A stretch of DNA of 15,566 bases from JBDGPU01 sp042219525 (GTDB lineage Archaea; Halobacteriota; Halobacteria; Halobacteriales; Haloferacaceae), in contig JBDGPU010000117.1 of the NCBI GenBank assembly GCA_042219525.1, positions 1 to 15,566 of the forward strand, written 5' to 3'. The notes beneath the pieces were generated by a model, which made no database searches, was not told where the DNA came from, and worked only from the letters and a program-made list of their open reading frames with translations. This document shows, piece after piece, positions 13,905-15,566 of this stretch (positions within the stretch are counted from its first letter, which is position 1; every line of letters starts with the position of its first letter). A program made the translations under genes and the position numbers.

Positions 13905-14258
13905 TCAGTACTCTTCGTACGCGAGGTTCATCAGCCACTGCGAGAACGAGTCGGACTGCTCGTCGACCTCCTCCTCGCCGATGAACGGGGAGAGCATGTC
14001 GCCGGCCATCAGCAGCGAGAAGTCGAGGTCGCGGGCCGCGGGCTCCAGATAGTAGGTGTTGTGCCCGTCGTACACCGTCTCCTCCCGTTTGATGAGGCCG
14101 GATTCCTCCAGGGACTCCGCGATCCGACTCCCCTTGCGCGAGGACACGTCCAGCTCCTTCCAGAAGTTGCTCTGGTGAATCCCACCAGTCTCGCGGATGA
14201 GCTCGAGCCCCGCTTGTTCGTCCTCGGAAAGATCGGCCTCGAGGTCGGAAACACTCAT
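13905..14258 (-). CDS. Small winged-helix DNA-binding protein
   Basis: A 117-residue acidic protein. Residues about 10-75 fit a MarR/TrmB-like winged helix: LSEDEQAGLELIRETGG, then HQSNFWKELDVSSRKGSRI as helix-turn-helix, then LEESGLIKREETVYDGHNTY as the wing. The C-terminal third (about 83-117), ending DSFSQWLMNLAYEEY, may form a dimerisation or partner surface. The start ATG at 14258 is supported by a TATA-like CTTTAAGC 23 to 31 nt upstream, so the transcript is probably leaderless. The frame stays open upstream to 14645, but that is antisense shadow of the NRDE gene. Predicted transcription regulator of unknown target; it might control its own promoter or the NRDE gene next door, which is inference only. 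Confidence 0.8.
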   Translation of the reverse strand: MSVSDLEADLSEDEQAGLELIRETGGIHQSNFWKELDVSSRKGSRIAESLEESGLIKREETVYDGHNTYYLEPAARDLDFSLLMAGDMLSPFIGEEEVDEQSDSFSQWLMNLAYEEY

Positions 14259-14280
14259 GTTCACTACCCCGCCCGCGATT

Positions 14281-14290
14281 TGCTTAAAGG
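14281..14290 (-). promoter_or_regulatory. TATA box of the HTH gene
   Basis: On the minus strand CCTTTAAGCA lies 23 to 32 nt before the ATG at 14258, the position expected for a leaderless haloarchaeal promoter. Confidence 0.6.
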
Positions 14291-14324
14291 TGACCTTCCG
14301 GGTCGTCGGCCGGCTCGCGGTCCA

Positions 14325-14366
14325 CGTTTCGCGCTGGGCGAGTCCGCGTTTCGCGCTGAGCGAATC
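14325..14366. repeat. Two 20-bp direct repeats at the NRDE gene end
   Basis: CGTTTCGCGCTGGGCGAGTC (14325-14344) and CGTTTCGCGCTGAGCGAATC (14347-14366) differ at two positions and are 22 bp apart. The second overlaps the stop codon of the NRDE gene. They could be operator-like sites upstream of the HTH promoter or a small duplication. Confidence 0.6.
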
Positions 14367-15138
14367 AGCGTTCCCCGCCGAACGACCGCGGAAGATCGAC
14401 CGGCTCGAAGGCGGTTTCGCAGGGCGGCCCCTCGGCGAACTCGAACCGCGTCCCGCCGTCGGCACCGACCCGGACGATCGAGCTCGATCGCGTCCCGAAC
14501 CCCTCGCGATGGATGCAGACGCCGGCGTCGTGGTCGCCCAGTGCTGCACCGGCGCGGTCGAGCCAGCCGTCAGCCGACTCGCCGGGCTCCGGCCGGAGGC
14601 GGTCGCTGAGCTGCCGGGCGTTCTCGGCCTGTTGTTCGCCGACATCCTGCCGGCGCTCGGGGATGGTGAACCGGCCGCGACCGTTGACGACGCCGCCGAC
14701 GTTGACGACGACGTGGACGCCAGGATCGAGCCGGGTCACGTCGACGCGTCCGTCGTTGGCGACGAGGTACGCTCCGGATTCGTCGGCGACGACCAGGTGG
14801 AAGCCGTCGTACTCGCGCTCGTCGAGTTCGCGCTCGACGTCGCGGACGGCAGCCTCCGCGGAGTCGTGCGCGAGACAGTCGTCGACGAGCAGTCCTCGCG
14901 ATCGGTCCCCCTCGCGGTCCTCGCTGAGCCAGCGGTTCGTGATGGTCGCGTAGACGCCGGCGTCGTTGCAGCCGACCCACGTCCCGCCAGCCCGGGCGTC
15001 ACGCGGTGCGACGACCGCCGGAATGCCTTCCTTGACTGACGGCGGCTCCGCTGGGCGGTCGAACCGTTCGTCCCGGTTCGCGGCGGCGACGACTGGCGCG
15101 TCGGCGAACACCTGCCAGGCGAGAACGAGCGTGCACAC
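14365..15138 (-). CDS. NRDE (TANGO2) family protein, GTG start
   Basis: A 257-residue protein of the NRDE family, named for the Asn-Arg-Asp-Glu motif, here ANRDE at 20-24. The N-terminus MCTLVLAW puts Cys2 directly after the initiator Met, as in the family, whose fold is thought to resemble N-terminal nucleophile hydrolases. GGTWVGCNDAGVYATITNR (51-69) is a second typical block, and the C-terminus (about 200-245) contains SSSIVRV. The biochemical role is unknown; the human relative TANGO2 has been linked to lipid and haem handling. The GTG at 15138 is the only start that keeps Cys2, and a TATA-like CTTTTGTAAG lies 24 to 33 nt upstream. The stop lies 106 bp before the HTH start on the same strand, which has its own TATA box. 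Confidence 0.87.
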   Translation of the reverse strand: MCTLVLAWQVFADAPVVAAANRDERFDRPAEPPSVKEGIPAVVAPRDARAGGTWVGCNDAGVYATITNRWLSEDREGDRSRGLLVDDCLAHDSAEAAVRDVERELDEREYDGFHLVVADESGAYLVANDGRVDVTRLDPGVHVVVNVGGVVNGRGRFTIPERRQDVGEQQAENARQLSDRLRPEPGESADGWLDRAGAALGDHDAGVCIHREGFGTRSSSIVRVGADGGTRFEFAEGPPCETAFEPVDLPRSFGGER

Positions 15139-15161
15139 GTCTACTACGTTTGCCCACGACG

Positions 15162-15171
15162 CTTACAAAAG
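15162..15171 (-). promoter_or_regulatory. TATA box of the NRDE gene
   Basis: On the minus strand CTTTTGTAAG lies 24 to 33 nt upstream of the GTG start at 15138, fitting a near-leaderless transcript. Confidence 0.5.
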
Positions 15172-15262
15172 TCTGTCCTGCTGGGTGAGGATTTCGAACA
15201 CGTGATTCGATGAACGGGATGGTTCGTCGTCTTTAGCGACTGGACTCAAATTCCTCAAACCC

Positions 15263-15566
15263 AGCTGCTGAGCGGTTCCCCAGCTTCATTTGATCGCTTG
15301 TCGTCACCTGCTATATCAACAGCAAGGGTAGAGACTCCAGCCGGTGAGACTGTCGCTTTGTGCATTGTTTGATTGGGCCCCGTCACAGGCGACACCACTC
15401 GGTACCCCCAGAAAGCCCCAGCCGCTGAGCCGGTCGCATTCTGTGTGGTTTGTTCGGCAATCGTCGCGAGCGACACCACTCAGCATGCCCAGAAAGCCCC
15501 AGCCGCTGAGCCGGTCGCGCTGCTTGCTGCGCTCCTCACCCGGCTCTCTCACTGCGTTCGCTCGCC
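15263..15566 (-). repeat. Family B repeat element, right copy, with four units; truncated by the window end
   Basis: Read on the minus strand, the outermost sequence (15566 to about 15405) matches 12117-12212: the GCGAGCGAACGCAGTGAG block, the GAGGAGCGCAGC block, then CAGCGGCTGGGGCTTTCTGGG. Unit marks CAGCCGCTGAG or its relatives lie at 15501, 15420, 15339 and 15263, spaced 81, 81 and 76 bp, and decay towards the NRDE gene. The first two units share GAGTGGTGTCGC after the core. Open frames in this stretch are artefacts of the repeat. The 5' strand of the closing helix would lie beyond the window. Confidence 0.8.

Noticed and set aside
15255..15552. 74- and 78-codon minus-strand ORFs
   Set aside because: Translated family B units (AGAFWGYRVVSP-type repeats); frames arise from the repeat and are not supported as genes.
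1..15566. tRNA or rRNA genes
   Set aside because: No tRNA cloverleaf or conserved rRNA segment was recognised by eye; a tRNAscan-SE and Rfam search would settle it.

Overview
The window comes from a haloarchaeon (class Halobacteria). It is GC-rich, its soluble proteins are very acidic, genes overlap tightly, solitary genes have TATA-type near-leaderless promoters, and its complex I operon has the haloarchaeal layout: a NuoCD fusion, split NuoJ, and no NuoE/F/G.

Layout: (1) 1-775 is repeat DNA. A GC-rich structured core (about 1-239) is followed by an inward-facing tandem array of 78/81-bp units (218-775). (2) 942-11375 is one + strand operon, nuoA-B-CD-H-I-J1-J2-K-L-M-N, encoding a proton-pumping quinone reductase without an NADH-oxidising module. 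Most genes overlap by 1 to 4 bases. The one clear gap, between nuoI and nuoJ1, holds a 14-bp hairpin. (3) 11458-11921 is a second copy of the left repeat element, inverted, so the pair frames the operon. (4) 12018-12260 is a related element (family B). It is followed by a TrkA_N-DHH-DHHA1 phosphoesterase gene (+), then by a small winged-helix regulator and an NRDE/TANGO2-family gene (both -). (5) 15263-15566 is the inverted partner of family B, cut by the window end.

The genes are mostly conventional. The unusual part is the repeats. The two family A cores fold into the same multi-helix stem-loop although their stem sequences differ: seven base pairs are changed on both sides so that pairing is kept, and I found no uncompensated change in the two inner helices. 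Family B has a different sequence but the same plan: a GACTGAAAGG start, a closing helix ending GAAAG/CTTTC, internal hairpins, then GGGCTTTCTGGG and about 80-bp units. Every tandem unit repeats the 3' strand of the closing helix. This suggests a structured RNA or hairpin-recognised DNA element placed as convergent pairs around gene cassettes. I do not recognise a named family for it. No transposase, Cas or RNA-processing gene is present in the window.
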